The translations under genes and the position numbers were made by a program. Positions 17,467 through 25,447 of a stretch of DNA of 64,000 bases are shown here, piece after piece (position 1 is the stretch's first letter; each line of letters begins with the position of its first letter). The stretch is taken from NCBI RefSeq assembly GCF_023554255.2, contig NZ_JAMJWD020000002.1, positions 124,001-188,000 of the forward strand. Direction: 5' to 3'. The stretch comes from Phyllobacterium sp. 21LDTY02-6. Its GTDB lineage: Bacteria; Pseudomonadota; Alphaproteobacteria; Rhizobiales; Rhizobiaceae. The notes below the pieces were generated by a model. That model was not told the origin of the DNA. It worked only from the letters and a program-made list of their open reading frames with translations, and searched no databases.

Positions 17467-18843
17467 ATGAGCGAACTTGATGCAATTCTTGGCCATGTGG
17501 ATGCCAATCTGCCGGGTTCGGTCGAAAAGCTGCGGCAGTTCCTGGCCTTTCCATCGGTCTCCAGCCAGCCTGACGGCAAGCCCGGCATTATCGCCTGCGC
17601 CGACTGGCTGAAATCGGAGCTCGGCGAGCTTTGCACCGACGTCCGGGTCATCGCCACGGCCGGCCATCCGCTGGTCATGGCGCGCATGGGTTCGGGCAGC
17701 GGTCCGCGAGTGCTGTTCTACGGCCATTACGATGTCCAGCCCGCCGAACCGCTCGACGCCTGGGACACGCCGCCATTCGAGGCCGATATCCGGGACGAGG
17801 ACGGCCTGCAGCGCATCTATGCGCGCGGCGCTTCGGACAGCAAGAGCCAGGTCTGGTCCGTCGTCGAGGCGTTTCGGGCATGGAGGAAAACCGTGGGCGA
17901 CCTGCCCATCGATGCCACCCTCCTCTTCGAAGGCGAGGAGGAGACGGGCTCGCCCAGCCTGCCGGACTTCATAGAGGCCTATCGCGACGAACTCAGCTGC
18001 GACGTCGCCTTCATTTGCGACAGCGACATGTGGTCCGCGACGAGACCGGCGATCACCACGCGCCTGAAGGGCCTGGTGCATGAGAAGCTCACGATCCATG
18101 CGCCGAACGGCGATCTCCATTCGGGCCATTTCGGCAATGTCGCGGTCAATCCGGTGCGGGTGCTGGCGAGGGTCCTCGCCGCGATCCATGACGATGAAGG
18201 GCGCGTGACCATTGACGGTTTCTACGAAGGCGTCGAGGCCGTGCCGTCGACACTGCGGCAGCAATGGCAGGCGCTCGATGTCGAGGAAGCGCTGGCGGGC
18301 GTTTCGATCGCGGGCGGGCCCGATGAAGGCGGTTTGGGCACGATAGAGCTGATGTGGGGCCGCCCCGGCATCGACTTCAACGGCCTCGTTGCCGGCAATA
18401 CGGGCCCGGGCGAGCGCTCGGTCCTGCCCGGATCGGCCACGGCGCGGCTATCGTTCCGCCTCGTCGGCCGGCAGCGCCCGGAGCAGATCCGCGCCGCGTT
18501 CCGCAGCTTCGTCGAAGCGAGGCTACCCGCAGGTTGCCGCGCCGAATTCGAAGGCAGTGGCGGAACCGCCGCCGTGTCGGTGAACGACGCCAGTGCCTAT
18601 GTCGCCGCCACCGCAGCCGCGCTCGAAACGGAATGGAACCTGCCGCCGCTCCTCAAGGGAACGGGAGGAACCATTCCGCTGGTCGAACTCCTGACGGACC
18701 GGCTCGGCGTGGATTGCATCGTCACCGGTTTCATCCTCGCCGATGATGCGATCCACGCGCCCAATGAGCGCTATGATGTGGAGCGGCTGCGCAAGGGCAT
18801 CCGCAGCTGGGTGCGCATCTTGGCGAAGCTGAGCGGAAATTGA
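17467..18843 (+). CDS. M20-family metallohydrolase (dipeptidase / deacylase)
   Basis: A zinc hydrolase of 458 residues from the ATG at 17467, which has GGAGAC just upstream; a TTG at 17431 would add 12 residues. Metal-ligand segments are FYGHYDVQP, RGASDSKSQ (in place of the more common DDKG), FEGEEETGSPSL and CDSDMW, and the dimerisation domain has HSGHFGNVAVNP. It resembles M20 dipeptidases and N-acyl amino-acid deacylases. In this operon it could remove an acyl or aminoacyl group from the imported compound before the lyases act; that role is inference. Confidence 0.88.
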   Translation: MSELDAILGHVDANLPGSVEKLRQFLAFPSVSSQPDGKPGIIACADWLKSELGELCTDVRVIATAGHPLVMARMGSGSGPRVLFYGHYDVQPAEPLDAWDTPPFEADIRDEDGLQRIYARGASDSKSQVWSVVEAFRAWRKTVGDLPIDATLLFEGEEETGSPSLPDFIEAYRDELSCDVAFICDSDMWSATRPAITTRLKGLVHEKLTIHAPNGDLHSGHFGNVAVNPVRVLARVLAAIHDDEGRVTIDGFYEGVEAVPSTLRQQWQALDVEEALAGVSIAGGPDEGGLGTIELMWGRPGIDFNGLVAGNTGPGERSVLPGSATARLSFRLVGRQRPEQIRAAFRSFVEARLPAGCRAEFEGSGGTAAVSVNDASAYVAATAAALETEWNLPPLLKGTGGTIPLVELLTDRLGVDCIVTGFILADDAIHAPNERYDVERLRKGIRSWVRILAKLSGN

Positions 18844-18854
18844 GACGACCGCCG

Positions 18855-20246
18855 ATGACCGCGACCAGAACCGAGACCGACAGCCTGGGCACGCGGCAGG
18901 TGGCGTCGGACGCTCTCTACGGCATTGCCACGCTGCGCGGACTGGAGAATTTCGACATCTCCGCCGTGAAGCTGCGCCACATCCCCCAGCTGGTCAAGGC
19001 GCTGGCGCAGATCAAGCGCGCCGCTGCGCAGGCCAATCGCGATCTGGGCGTCATCCCCCGGCCGCTGGCGGATGCGATCGCGGCGGCTGCCATCGAGGTG
19101 GAGCGCGGCGAACACGCCGGGCATTTCGTCATCGACCTGCTCGAAGGTTCCGGCGGCACCTCGATCAACATGAACATGAACGAGGTGCTGGCGAACCGGG
19201 CCCTGCAACTCATGGGCGAGGCGCCGGGGACCTATTCCCGCCTCCACCCCAACGATCATGTCAATGCCGGGCAATCGACGAACGACGTCGTTCCATCGGC
19301 GCTGAAACTGGCGATCTTCGACAAAAGCCACGATCTGCTGCAAGTACTGGGCGGTCTCGCCGACGCCTTCGCCGAGCGCGCCGAGACCTTCCCGGACGTG
19401 CTGCGGGTCGGCCGCACCTGCCTGCAGGCGGGCCAGCCGATGCTGCTCGGCCAGGCATTCGGCGGCTATGCGGCCGGCATCCGCCGGCAGGCCGACAGGC
19501 TGGCGGAAACCCGGCGTCAATTGCTTGTTCTGCCGCTGGGCGGCACCGCCATAGGCACCGGCCTCGGGGCGGTTCCGGCTTACCGCGCCCGCGTCTATGA
19601 GCGTCTTCGGGCCATCGTCGGCGAGGAGGTCCAGCCGGCGGGGAACATGTTCGACGCCATGCAGAATGCCGACGTTTTCTCGCGCATTTCGGCGGATTTA
19701 CGGGTCTGCGCCGAGGTTCTCGGCAAGATCGCCTCCGATCTCGCCATCCTGGCGTCGGACCCCGAAAGCGGCATTGGCGAATTGATGCTGCCGCCGGTTC
19801 AGGCGGGTTCGTCGATCATGCCCGGCAAGGTCAATCCCGTCCTGCCGATGATGATGCAGCAGGTCGCCATCGCGGTGATCGGCAACGACATGACGGTTTC
19901 GCTGGCCTGCCTGCAGGGACAGCTCGAGATCAACCATTTCGAGCCGGCCATCGCCTCCCGCATCTTCGACTCGCTCGACCTCATGCTTCGCGCCATCCGC
20001 ATATTCACCGAACGCTGCGTGGCGGGCATCGAGCCGGACCGCGAGCAAACCAGTCGGAACCTCATGCAATCCCCGGCGATCGCAACCTTCTTCGCCGGCA
20101 AGCTCGGCTATGCCGAAGTTTCCAGGCTGGTGAAGGAAGCGCAAGCGCAGAAACGGCCCTTCGTCGAACTGGCGGTGGAGAAAAACCTCCTGTCCAGGGC
20201 CGAAATCCTCGACACCATCCGCGCCAGCGTCGAACTGGAGCCTTGA
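18855..20246 (+). CDS. Aspartase/fumarase-superfamily lyase
   Basis: A 463-residue protein from the ATG at 18855; a TTG at 18840 overlapping the previous stop is an alternative. It has the three superfamily regions: EVLANRALQLMG then HPNDHVNAGQSTNDVVPSALKLA (residues about 100-150), the GTAIGTGLGAVPAYRARVYERL region near 235, and the catalytic signature GSSIMPGKVNP near 320. The family eliminates fumarate from succino- or aspartyl-type substrates. The C-terminal part (SPAIATFFAGKLGYAEVSRLVKEA) departs from classical AspA, so simple aspartate may not be the substrate. Being last in an importer, hydrolase and C-S lyase operon, it could split a succinyl adduct of cysteine or another amino acid. 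I therefore assign no gene symbol. Confidence 0.85.
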   Translation: MTATRTETDSLGTRQVASDALYGIATLRGLENFDISAVKLRHIPQLVKALAQIKRAAAQANRDLGVIPRPLADAIAAAAIEVERGEHAGHFVIDLLEGSGGTSINMNMNEVLANRALQLMGEAPGTYSRLHPNDHVNAGQSTNDVVPSALKLAIFDKSHDLLQVLGGLADAFAERAETFPDVLRVGRTCLQAGQPMLLGQAFGGYAAGIRRQADRLAETRRQLLVLPLGGTAIGTGLGAVPAYRARVYERLRAIVGEEVQPAGNMFDAMQNADVFSRISADLRVCAEVLGKIASDLAILASDPESGIGELMLPPVQAGSSIMPGKVNPVLPMMMQQVAIAVIGNDMTVSLACLQGQLEINHFEPAIASRIFDSLDLMLRAIRIFTERCVAGIEPDREQTSRNLMQSPAIATFFAGKLGYAEVSRLVKEAQAQKRPFVELAVEKNLLSRAEILDTIRASVELEP

Positions 20247-20249
20247 GCC

Positions 20250-20729
20250 TCAGCCGCGACGCGCCGCCTCGATGGCGGCGACGTCGATCTTGCCCATCTT
20301 CATCATTGCCTCGAAGGCGCGCCTCGCCTCGTCGCCGCCGGCAAACATCGCCTCGGTCAGCACGCGCGGGGTGATCTGCCACGAGATGCCCCATTTGTCC
20401 TGGCACCAGCCGCACACATTGGCAGTCCCGCCATTGTCGACGATGGCATTCCAGTAGCGGTCCGTCTCCTCCTGGTCGTCGGTGGCGATCTGGAACGAGA
20501 ATGCCTGATTATGCTTGAATGCCGGGCCGCCATTGAGGCCGAGGCAGGGGATGCCCGCGACGGTGAACTCCACCGTCAGCACGTCGCCCTTCTTGCCCGA
20601 CGGATAGTCCGTGGGAGCGTGGTGAACCCCCGTCACCGCGCTGTCCGGGAAAGTCTCGGCGTAGAAGCGCGCCGCCTCCTCCGCCTCCTTGTCGTACCAT
20701 ACGCAAATCGTGTTTTTTGCAATTGCCAT
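20250..20729 (-). CDS. PhnB/YjdN-like VOC-superfamily protein
   Basis: A 159-residue protein with the PhnB-like glyoxalase fold: NTICVWYDKEAEEAARFYAETFPDS at the start, EFTVAGIPCLGLNGGPAFKHNQAFSFQIATDDQEE in the middle, and CGWCQDKWGISWQITPRVL before a helical tail. These proteins are often labelled 3-demethylubiquinone methyltransferase from an old mis-transfer; the reaction is unknown. It is convergent with the lyase gene, stops 3 bases apart. Confidence 0.88.
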   Translation of the reverse strand: MAIAKNTICVWYDKEAEEAARFYAETFPDSAVTGVHHAPTDYPSGKKGDVLTVEFTVAGIPCLGLNGGPAFKHNQAFSFQIATDDQEETDRYWNAIVDNGGTANVCGWCQDKWGISWQITPRVLTEAMFAGGDEARRAFEAMMKMGKIDVAAIEAARRG

Positions 20730-20794
20730 CGCCGTTCCTCCCTGCTGGCACCATACTGCCCAGAGTGCCGTGCGCGATCAACCTCCTTGTCGCG

Positions 20795-20823
20795 TCCCCC
20801 TCAGCCTCAGCCTGTCGAACACG
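20795..20823. repeat. REP-like intergenic repeat
   Basis: The reverse strand carries TTCGACAGGCTGAGGCTGAG, a variant of the dispersed element that also appears at 11763, 30458 and 30920. It lies between the PhnB-like gene and the aztD promoter. Confidence 0.6.
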
Positions 20824-20899
20824 CAGCAACGTTCGTGCAGCCCGCCAATCTGCAACCGCTCCCCTCCACAGGCAAATCCACCACCCCGGCAATTCGGCA

Positions 20900-20927
20900 T
20901 TGACACCGGGCGCATCAGTAATGTTAT
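20900..20927 (+). promoter_or_regulatory. Predicted sigma-70 promoter of the aztD-like gene
   Basis: A perfect -35 hexamer TTGACA lies at 20900-20905, followed after 16 bases by TGTTAT (20922-20927), which matches four of six bases of the -10 consensus. The -10 is covered by the first candidate Zur site. Confidence 0.55.
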
Positions 20928-20960
20928 TACGTTTAAACAGACGTAATACTATAACGATCC
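20918..20960. promoter_or_regulatory. Two candidate Zur operators
   Basis: Site 1 (20918-20935, GTAATGTTATTACGTTTA) and site 2 (20943-20960, GTAATACTATAACGATCC) both resemble the Zur palindrome GTAATGTTATAACATTAC; site 2 matches 13 of 18 positions and the core of site 1 matches 10 of 12. The two sites are 25 bases apart, and site 1 overlaps the predicted -10 box. A perfect 7-base inverted repeat ATTACGT-8-ACGTAAT links them (20926-20947). Zinc-replete repression of the downstream gene is the expected outcome. Confidence 0.5.
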
Positions 20961-21015
20961 ATACCGGCGGGCGGGTCGCGCTCGCCGGCGATGAAACTTG
21001 AAGGAAGGACACCAG

Positions 21016-22254
21016 ATGCAACTGTCTCTCGCCCGAAACCGTTTGCTGGCTGCCGTCGCGGCGAGCCTCGCCTTTGCGCCCGGCGCTTTTGCCGAGGACG
21101 ATCACGCCACCCGGGAAGCCTGGCGCCTTTTCGTCGCCGATCACACCAGCCCGGTCGTGCGCGCCATCGACTTCGAGAGCGGCAAGGAGCTCGGCCGCTA
21201 TGACATCAAGGCCTATGCCGCCCTGACGGTGAGCGCTTCGGGCCGGACGGTCTATGCCGCGCAGACCGAGGCCGACATCATCCACGCCATCAGGACCGGC
21301 ATCGATTTCACCGATCATGGCGAGCATCGCGACCTCGAAATTTCCGATCCGGCGCTGCTGCCCGTCACCTTCGAAGGCAAGCGCCCCGGCCATGTCGTGC
21401 CGCATGACGGCCAGCTGGCCCTGTTCTACGATCACGCCGACAAGGCCGAAATCGTCGAGGAAGCGGCCATTCTCGACGGGAAGGTCGAGAAGCGCAGCGT
21501 CAGCACCATCAAGCCGCATCATGGCGTCGCGGTGACGATGGGGCGCTTCGTCCTCGTCTCGGCGCCGGACACCGAGGTGGAGACCAAGCCGGACACGCTG
21601 CCGCCGCGCATCGGCCTGCGCGTCGTCGACGACAAGGGCGAGCAGGTCGGCGAGACGGCACAATGCACCGACCTGCATGGCGAGGCCACATCGGCGCGGC
21701 TCGTCGCCTTTGGCTGCAAGGAGGGCGTGCTGGTCGCCCGGCCGGGCGGCGGTGCCAACGGTCCCAGGCTGGAGATGCTGCCCTACCCCGCCGAGCTTCC
21801 GAAGGGCCATACCGGCACGCTGCTCGGCGGCAAGACGCTGCAGTTCTTCCTCGGCAATTACGGCGAGGACAAGCTCGTTCTCATCGATCCGGACAGCGAC
21901 CGGCATTTCCGGCTGGTCGAACTGCCGACGCGGCGGGTCGATTTCCTGCTCGATCCCGCGGCGCCGCGCAACGCCTATATATTGACGGAAGATGGCGACC
22001 TGCATGTGCTGGACGTGGTCAAGGGCGAGATAGTCCGCAAGGCGCGGGTTACCGAACCCTATAGCAAGGACGGCCATTGGCGCGATCCGCGACCGCGGCT
22101 GGCTGCGGCTGACGGACATATCGCCATTACCGATCCGCGCCATTCGCTGGTCCGGATCGTCGATGCGGAAAGCCTGAAGGAAGTGCGCAGCATCGCCGTC
22201 GAGGGCCAGCCCTTCTCGATCGTCGCCGTCGGTGGTTCCGGCGCATCGCATTGA
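21016..22254 (+). CDS. aztD: AztD-like periplasmic zinc metallochaperone
   Basis: A 412-residue exported protein with a signal peptide (about 1-26, ending GAFA|ED). The rest reads as a beta-propeller with recurring blade-like strands (FVADHTSPVVRAIDFESGKELGRY, LHVLDVVKGEIVRKARV, LVRIVDAESLKEVRSI) and scattered histidines such as HVVPHDGQLALFYDH. This matches the AztD family, which passes zinc to the AztC binding protein in Paracoccus. The ATG has AGGAAGGA eight bases upstream. No aztABC genes are in the window, so the partner transporter is elsewhere or absent. The candidate Zur operators upstream agree with a zinc role. Confidence 0.8.
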   Translation: MQLSLARNRLLAAVAASLAFAPGAFAEDDHATREAWRLFVADHTSPVVRAIDFESGKELGRYDIKAYAALTVSASGRTVYAAQTEADIIHAIRTGIDFTDHGEHRDLEISDPALLPVTFEGKRPGHVVPHDGQLALFYDHADKAEIVEEAAILDGKVEKRSVSTIKPHHGVAVTMGRFVLVSAPDTEVETKPDTLPPRIGLRVVDDKGEQVGETAQCTDLHGEATSARLVAFGCKEGVLVARPGGGANGPRLEMLPYPAELPKGHTGTLLGGKTLQFFLGNYGEDKLVLIDPDSDRHFRLVELPTRRVDFLLDPAAPRNAYILTEDGDLHVLDVVKGEIVRKARVTEPYSKDGHWRDPRPRLAAADGHIAITDPRHSLVRIVDAESLKEVRSIAVEGQPFSIVAVGGSGASH

Positions 22255-22366
22255 TGTCCCGCGCATGTGCCGCGGCGCATTGCAGTTTCAGCGGGCGACA
22301 CCACATAGGGCCTGCGGAAATGTGCCCGGCCATGCGCTGCCGGTCCATCGCTCAAGAGGAAATCCC

Positions 22367-22768
22367 ATGGAAAAACCTGAATTCTTCGTCACCCCCGGCT
22401 ATGGCGACTATCTACGCAAGGAATTGCATTATTCGCAGGCGGTAAAGATCGGCAATCGCGTCGAAACGTCGGGCCAGGGCGGCTGGGACGACGATTTCAA
22501 CATTCCCGAGGCACTGGAGGAGGAGATCGCCCAGGCATTCCGCAATCTCGAGCGGACGCTGGCGACGGCCGGGGCGAGCTGGAAGGACGTCGTCCACGTC
22601 AATTCCTACCATGTCGGCGGCTTCCCGCCCGAGGTCAACGCCGCGATGGTCAAGTTCTACCGGCAATATATGCCGGATCATGCGCCCATCTGGACGCAGC
22701 TCGGCGTCGAGGCGCTGGGACTGCCGCAGATGCGCGTGGAAATCCGCGTCACCGCCATCCTGGCCTGA
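22367..22768 (+). CDS. RidA-family protein (YjgF/YER057c/UK114)
   Basis: A 133-residue protein with the Rid trimeric enamine/imine deaminase pattern: AVKIGNRVETSGQGGWDD, the helix EEEIAQAFRNLERTLATAGASWKDVVHVNSYHV and the ending ALGLPQMRVEIRVTAILA. The canonical Rid arginine is present within QMRVEIRV. AAGAGGA precedes the ATG at 22367. Family members hydrolyse reactive 2-aminoacrylate released by PLP enzymes; this one is probably a subgroup other than RidA proper. It lies 112 bases after aztD, so cotranscription is uncertain. Confidence 0.88.
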   Translation: MEKPEFFVTPGYGDYLRKELHYSQAVKIGNRVETSGQGGWDDDFNIPEALEEEIAQAFRNLERTLATAGASWKDVVHVNSYHVGGFPPEVNAAMVKFYRQYMPDHAPIWTQLGVEALGLPQMRVEIRVTAILA

Positions 22769-22800
22769 GGACATGCCGGGCCCGCGCGCGGCAGCCGTGT

Positions 22801-22983
22801 TCAGCTGCCGGTGCGGGCGAGGCGGCGCTGTTCCAGATCCTCCCACGCGCACATGAAGGCGCCGCATTCCCGGCAGTGAACGGGGGAATCATGCGCATCT
22901 TCCAGCGGAATCGTATCGTGACAATAGCCGCATTCCTCGCAGCGCAGCGGAATGAACAGTTTTATGGCGGCCAATTCGATCAT
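22801..22983 (-). CDS. Small zinc-ribbon-like hypothetical protein
   Basis: A 60-residue protein with six cysteines: C15, C18, C21 (CEECGYC) and C37, C40, C45 (CRECGAFMC), which suggests a bound zinc or similar metal. I use the ATG at 22983 rather than a GTG at 22998. No function can be assigned. It lies alone between the Rid gene and the MFS transporter. Confidence 0.6.
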   Translation of the reverse strand: MIELAAIKLFIPLRCEECGYCHDTIPLEDAHDSPVHCRECGAFMCAWEDLEQRRLARTGS

Positions 22984-23216
22984 TGCTTGCCTGAACACCG
23001 GGTTGGTCGGACGTCTGAAGGTCGCCTTGACGACCGATGGTCGACATTCGTCTCAGCTTACGATCAACTGTTCGTGAACACAAGTAAGCCTAAAGGATCA
23101 TGTCCGTCCCGCCCGGACAGCGGGTTGCACCAACGAGCTGCGCGCTTCGGCTGCTCGTCGGCCTCGTCGTCTGGAAATGGCTGCCGAAGAAGCTGCCCGA
23201 ATGAACGGGGCGCGCG

Positions 23217-24389
23217 TCAGGCGAGCGACAGATCGCGCGGTCGCGTGGTGCGGGCAAGCCGCATGACGGCAAGGCCAAGGACGGGGAAGATCGCTCCGAT
23301 CCATCCCAATTGCTGCAGGCCGAACTCGGCAATGACCACACCGCCGATCATCGAGCCTATGGCGACGCCGAGATAGAGCGCCGAATAGTTGAGCGACAGC
23401 GCGAGCGGAGCGCTTTCCGGCGCGATGGAGAGGATGCGGCTCGCCTGCGCCGGGGCGAACATCCAGGCGATGACGCCCCACAGCACCATATGGGCAATCA
23501 GTACCGGACCGGCAATATCCTGCGGCAACGCCATGATCCAGCTGACCGCCGCCAGCGTCAGCGTGCTCAGTACGGATGAGAGGACGACCGTGCGCGTCGC
23601 GCCGAAACGATCGGCAAGCTGGCCGCCGAGGAAATTGCCGAGCGCCGCGCCGACGCCGAAGGCGAGGAGGATGACCGGCAGGAGTTCGCGGCCAAGGCCG
23701 ACACCGTCCAGCGCGATGGCGGCGATATAGGTATAGACCGCGAAAGCCCCGGTCATATAGAGCAGCATGGTCAGGAGTGCCGGCAGCAGCCCCGGATGCC
23801 GGATCACCGCAAGCCTCTGCTTCAGGCTCAGCCTGTCGGCGCGCAGGCCGGCCGGCAGCACCCACCAGACGATGAGGCTTGCCAGCATGCCGACGAGCGC
23901 GATGAACAGATAGGTGCCGCGCCAGCCGGCAAGGCCGCTGATGAAAGCGCCGAGCGGCGCGCCGAAGGCGACGGCGAGCGTGGTGCCGGCGACGATGGCC
24001 GAAATCGCCCGTCCGCGGTGATGCGGCTCCGATATGGCGACGGCGGTCGCCTGGGCGGTGGCGGCGTAAAGCCCCGCGACGACGGCGATCAGCAGCCGTG
24101 CCGCCATGAGCAGGATATAATTCGGAGAGATGGCGGCCAGTAGCGAGCCCGCGACGAAAACCAGCGCGCTGCCGGCCAATATGCTGCGCCGGTCGAGCGA
24201 CCCGGTGATCGCCGCGACGATCGGCGCACCGATGGCATAGGCAAAGGCATAGGTCACGACCAGATAGCCGGCCTGGACGAGCGTGACGCCCGTATCGCCG
24301 GCGATCTGCGGCAGAAGGCTGGCGACGACGAAGCCCTCGATGCCGATGGCAAAAGTCCCCAGTGCCAATCCGATGAGCCGAATATCCAT
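23217..24389 (-). CDS. MFS efflux transporter (DHA1 type)
   Basis: A 390-residue transporter with 12 predicted membrane segments. The loop 2-3 motif GSLDRRSILAGSALVF and the motif C-like GTTLAVAFGAPLGAFISG place it with DHA1 drug/metabolite exporters of the AraJ/NepI type. It is divergent from an ArsR-type regulator, with two identical-geometry palindromes in the shared promoter, so it is almost certainly the regulated target. The exported compound is unknown. Confidence 0.9.
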   Translation of the reverse strand: MDIRLIGLALGTFAIGIEGFVVASLLPQIAGDTGVTLVQAGYLVVTYAFAYAIGAPIVAAITGSLDRRSILAGSALVFVAGSLLAAISPNYILLMAARLLIAVVAGLYAATAQATAVAISEPHHRGRAISAIVAGTTLAVAFGAPLGAFISGLAGWRGTYLFIALVGMLASLIVWWVLPAGLRADRLSLKQRLAVIRHPGLLPALLTMLLYMTGAFAVYTYIAAIALDGVGLGRELLPVILLAFGVGAALGNFLGGQLADRFGATRTVVLSSVLSTLTLAAVSWIMALPQDIAGPVLIAHMVLWGVIAWMFAPAQASRILSIAPESAPLALSLNYSALYLGVAIGSMIGGVVIAEFGLQQLGWIGAIFPVLGLAVMRLARTTRPRDLSLA

Positions 24390-24402
24390 GCTGCGCCTCG
24401 AT

Positions 24403-24471
24403 GTTCAATGAATGTTGAACTATTACGACCGCAGCATCGTCTGTCAAGGGAAAGTTCAACGAATATTGAAC
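24403..24471. promoter_or_regulatory. Twin palindromic operators between the MFS and ArsR-type genes
   Basis: GTTCAATGAATGTTGAAC (24403-24420) and GTTCAACGAATATTGAAC (24454-24471) are both GTTCAA-6-TTGAAC palindromes, starting 51 bases apart. One lies just upstream of the MFS start (24389) and the other just upstream of the regulator start (24508). They are very probably the binding sites of the adjacent regulator, repressing both genes. Confidence 0.8.
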
Positions 24472-24507
24472 ATTGAAAACTCTCCTGCCAATTGCTATTC
24501 ATTGGGC

Positions 24508-24849
24508 ATGACCAATGTGCTTCATCACCCCTCGAAGGAAGACATCACATTGCCCGCCGTGCTTGGCGCCCTTGGCGACGAAACGCGGCTCGCCATCGTC
24601 TCGATCCTCTCCCGCCATGGCGAGAGCGAGCGCAACGTGACATGCAGCTATTTCCTCAATCTCGGCTCGAAGACGGCACTGAGCTACCATATCGCCAAGC
24701 TGCGCGAGGCCGGCATCATCAATGTTCGTCCCGACGGCACCAAGCGCCTGCTCAGCCTGCGCCGCGGCGACCTGGAGGCGCGTTTTCCGGGGTTTCTGGC
24801 CTCGGTGCTCTCCGCGGCGCCCGCCGCCGACGAGGAAGTCGACGCCTGA
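24508..24849 (+). CDS. ArsR-type winged-helix repressor
   Basis: A 113-residue regulator with the ArsR/SmtB winged-helix pattern: LPAVLGALGDETRLAIVSILSRHG, then the recognition helix area SKTALSYHIAKLREAGIINVRPDGTKRLLSLR. It has one cysteine (TCSYF) but no CxC metal site, so it probably senses something other than arsenic or cadmium. The ATG at 24508 has no clear ribosome site. It is divergent from the MFS exporter and shares the twin palindromes. Confidence 0.88.
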   Translation: MTNVLHHPSKEDITLPAVLGALGDETRLAIVSILSRHGESERNVTCSYFLNLGSKTALSYHIAKLREAGIINVRPDGTKRLLSLRRGDLEARFPGFLASVLSAAPAADEEVDA

Positions 24850-24866
24850 AGCCGGATGCGGCTTTA
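24849..24866 (+). terminator. Rho-independent terminator-like hairpin after the ArsR-type gene
   Basis: AAGCCG-GATG-CGGCTT followed by TAAATAAA; it overlaps the stop codon of the regulator. The stem is short (6 pairs) and the T-run is weak, so it is a modest call. Confidence 0.5.
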
Positions 24867-24929
24867 AATAAACAAAATTTGGTCTAGCATGGTCGGATGC
24901 AGCGCCGTTGCATCAATGGGAGAACAGGC

Positions 24930-25118
24930 ATGGCCTTCGAAGACATCAAAGCCAGGATCGCACTTCTGATGGAGGACATGGTCTCCCGGCCAGCGGATGC
25001 GCATGAGATTCACGAAAGACTGCGCGAGCAGCTGAACGAGCTGAAGGCGATGGGCATGCCCCTGCCCGACGATCTCGTGGCGCTGGAAAAGCGCCTCGAG
25101 ACCGATTTCGACTCCTAG
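24930..25118 (+). CDS. Small helical hypothetical protein
   Basis: A 62-residue, charged, helical protein (MAFEDIKARIALLMEDM..., then LREQLNELKAMGMPLPDDLVALEKRLE). The regular spacing of leucines suggests a coiled coil. No family is recognised. Its end overlaps the stop of the convergent DUF1127-like gene by four bases. Confidence 0.6.
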   Translation: MAFEDIKARIALLMEDMVSRPADAHEIHERLREQLNELKAMGMPLPDDLVALEKRLETDFDS

Positions 25119-25321
25119 AACCGCGCGCCATCCACATGGCTGCTCCGCTCGTCGCCCTTCCTGTCGCGGCCGTCGAGCAGGCCGAGGTCGCGCAACATGT
25201 GATCCGATAGTTCCTCGGCGCGAATGATGGCCGTGCTGCCCTTGCCGAAACGGCCGCGAATGCGCTGCCACCAGCTTTCCTTCGCCGCCGGCCGCCACGT
25301 CTGAATTGCCATGTTGCTCAT
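25115..25321 (-). CDS. DUF1127-like small protein
   Basis: A 68-residue protein from the ATG at 25321, with GGAG eight bases upstream. It contains a tryptophan-rich start (WRPAAKESWWQRIRGRFG) and the DUF1127-like pattern EELSDHMLRDLGLLDGRDR. Members of the family occur widely in Alphaproteobacteria as small arginine-rich proteins, and some affect phosphate or RNA metabolism; its role here is unknown. It is convergent with the small helical gene. Confidence 0.65.
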   Translation of the reverse strand: MSNMAIQTWRPAAKESWWQRIRGRFGKGSTAIIRAEELSDHMLRDLGLLDGRDRKGDERSSHVDGARF

Positions 25322-25419
25322 CGTTTCAACTCCGCTCGCCGGGCCGCTCCGGGGCCCGTTTGATGGCGGCAAGATGCGCGCTCCCGTGCTTGTATTCCAA
25401 CAAAACCCCGATTAGCATA

Positions 25420-25436
25420 CATAAGTACAGCTTATG
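25420..25436. promoter_or_regulatory. Inverted repeat just upstream of the GcvA-type regulator
   Basis: CATAAG-TACAG-CTTATG lies 11 bases before the regulator's ATG, within a short AT-rich stretch of a GC-rich region. Its position suggests an autoregulatory LysR site. Confidence 0.5.
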
Positions 25437-25447
25437 CGAGACGATCG

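Noticed and set aside
23098-24459. Long minus-strand open frame overlapping the MFS gene
   Set aside because: It is a GC-rich shadow frame of the transporter with Arg/Ala-rich low-complexity sequence and no domain.
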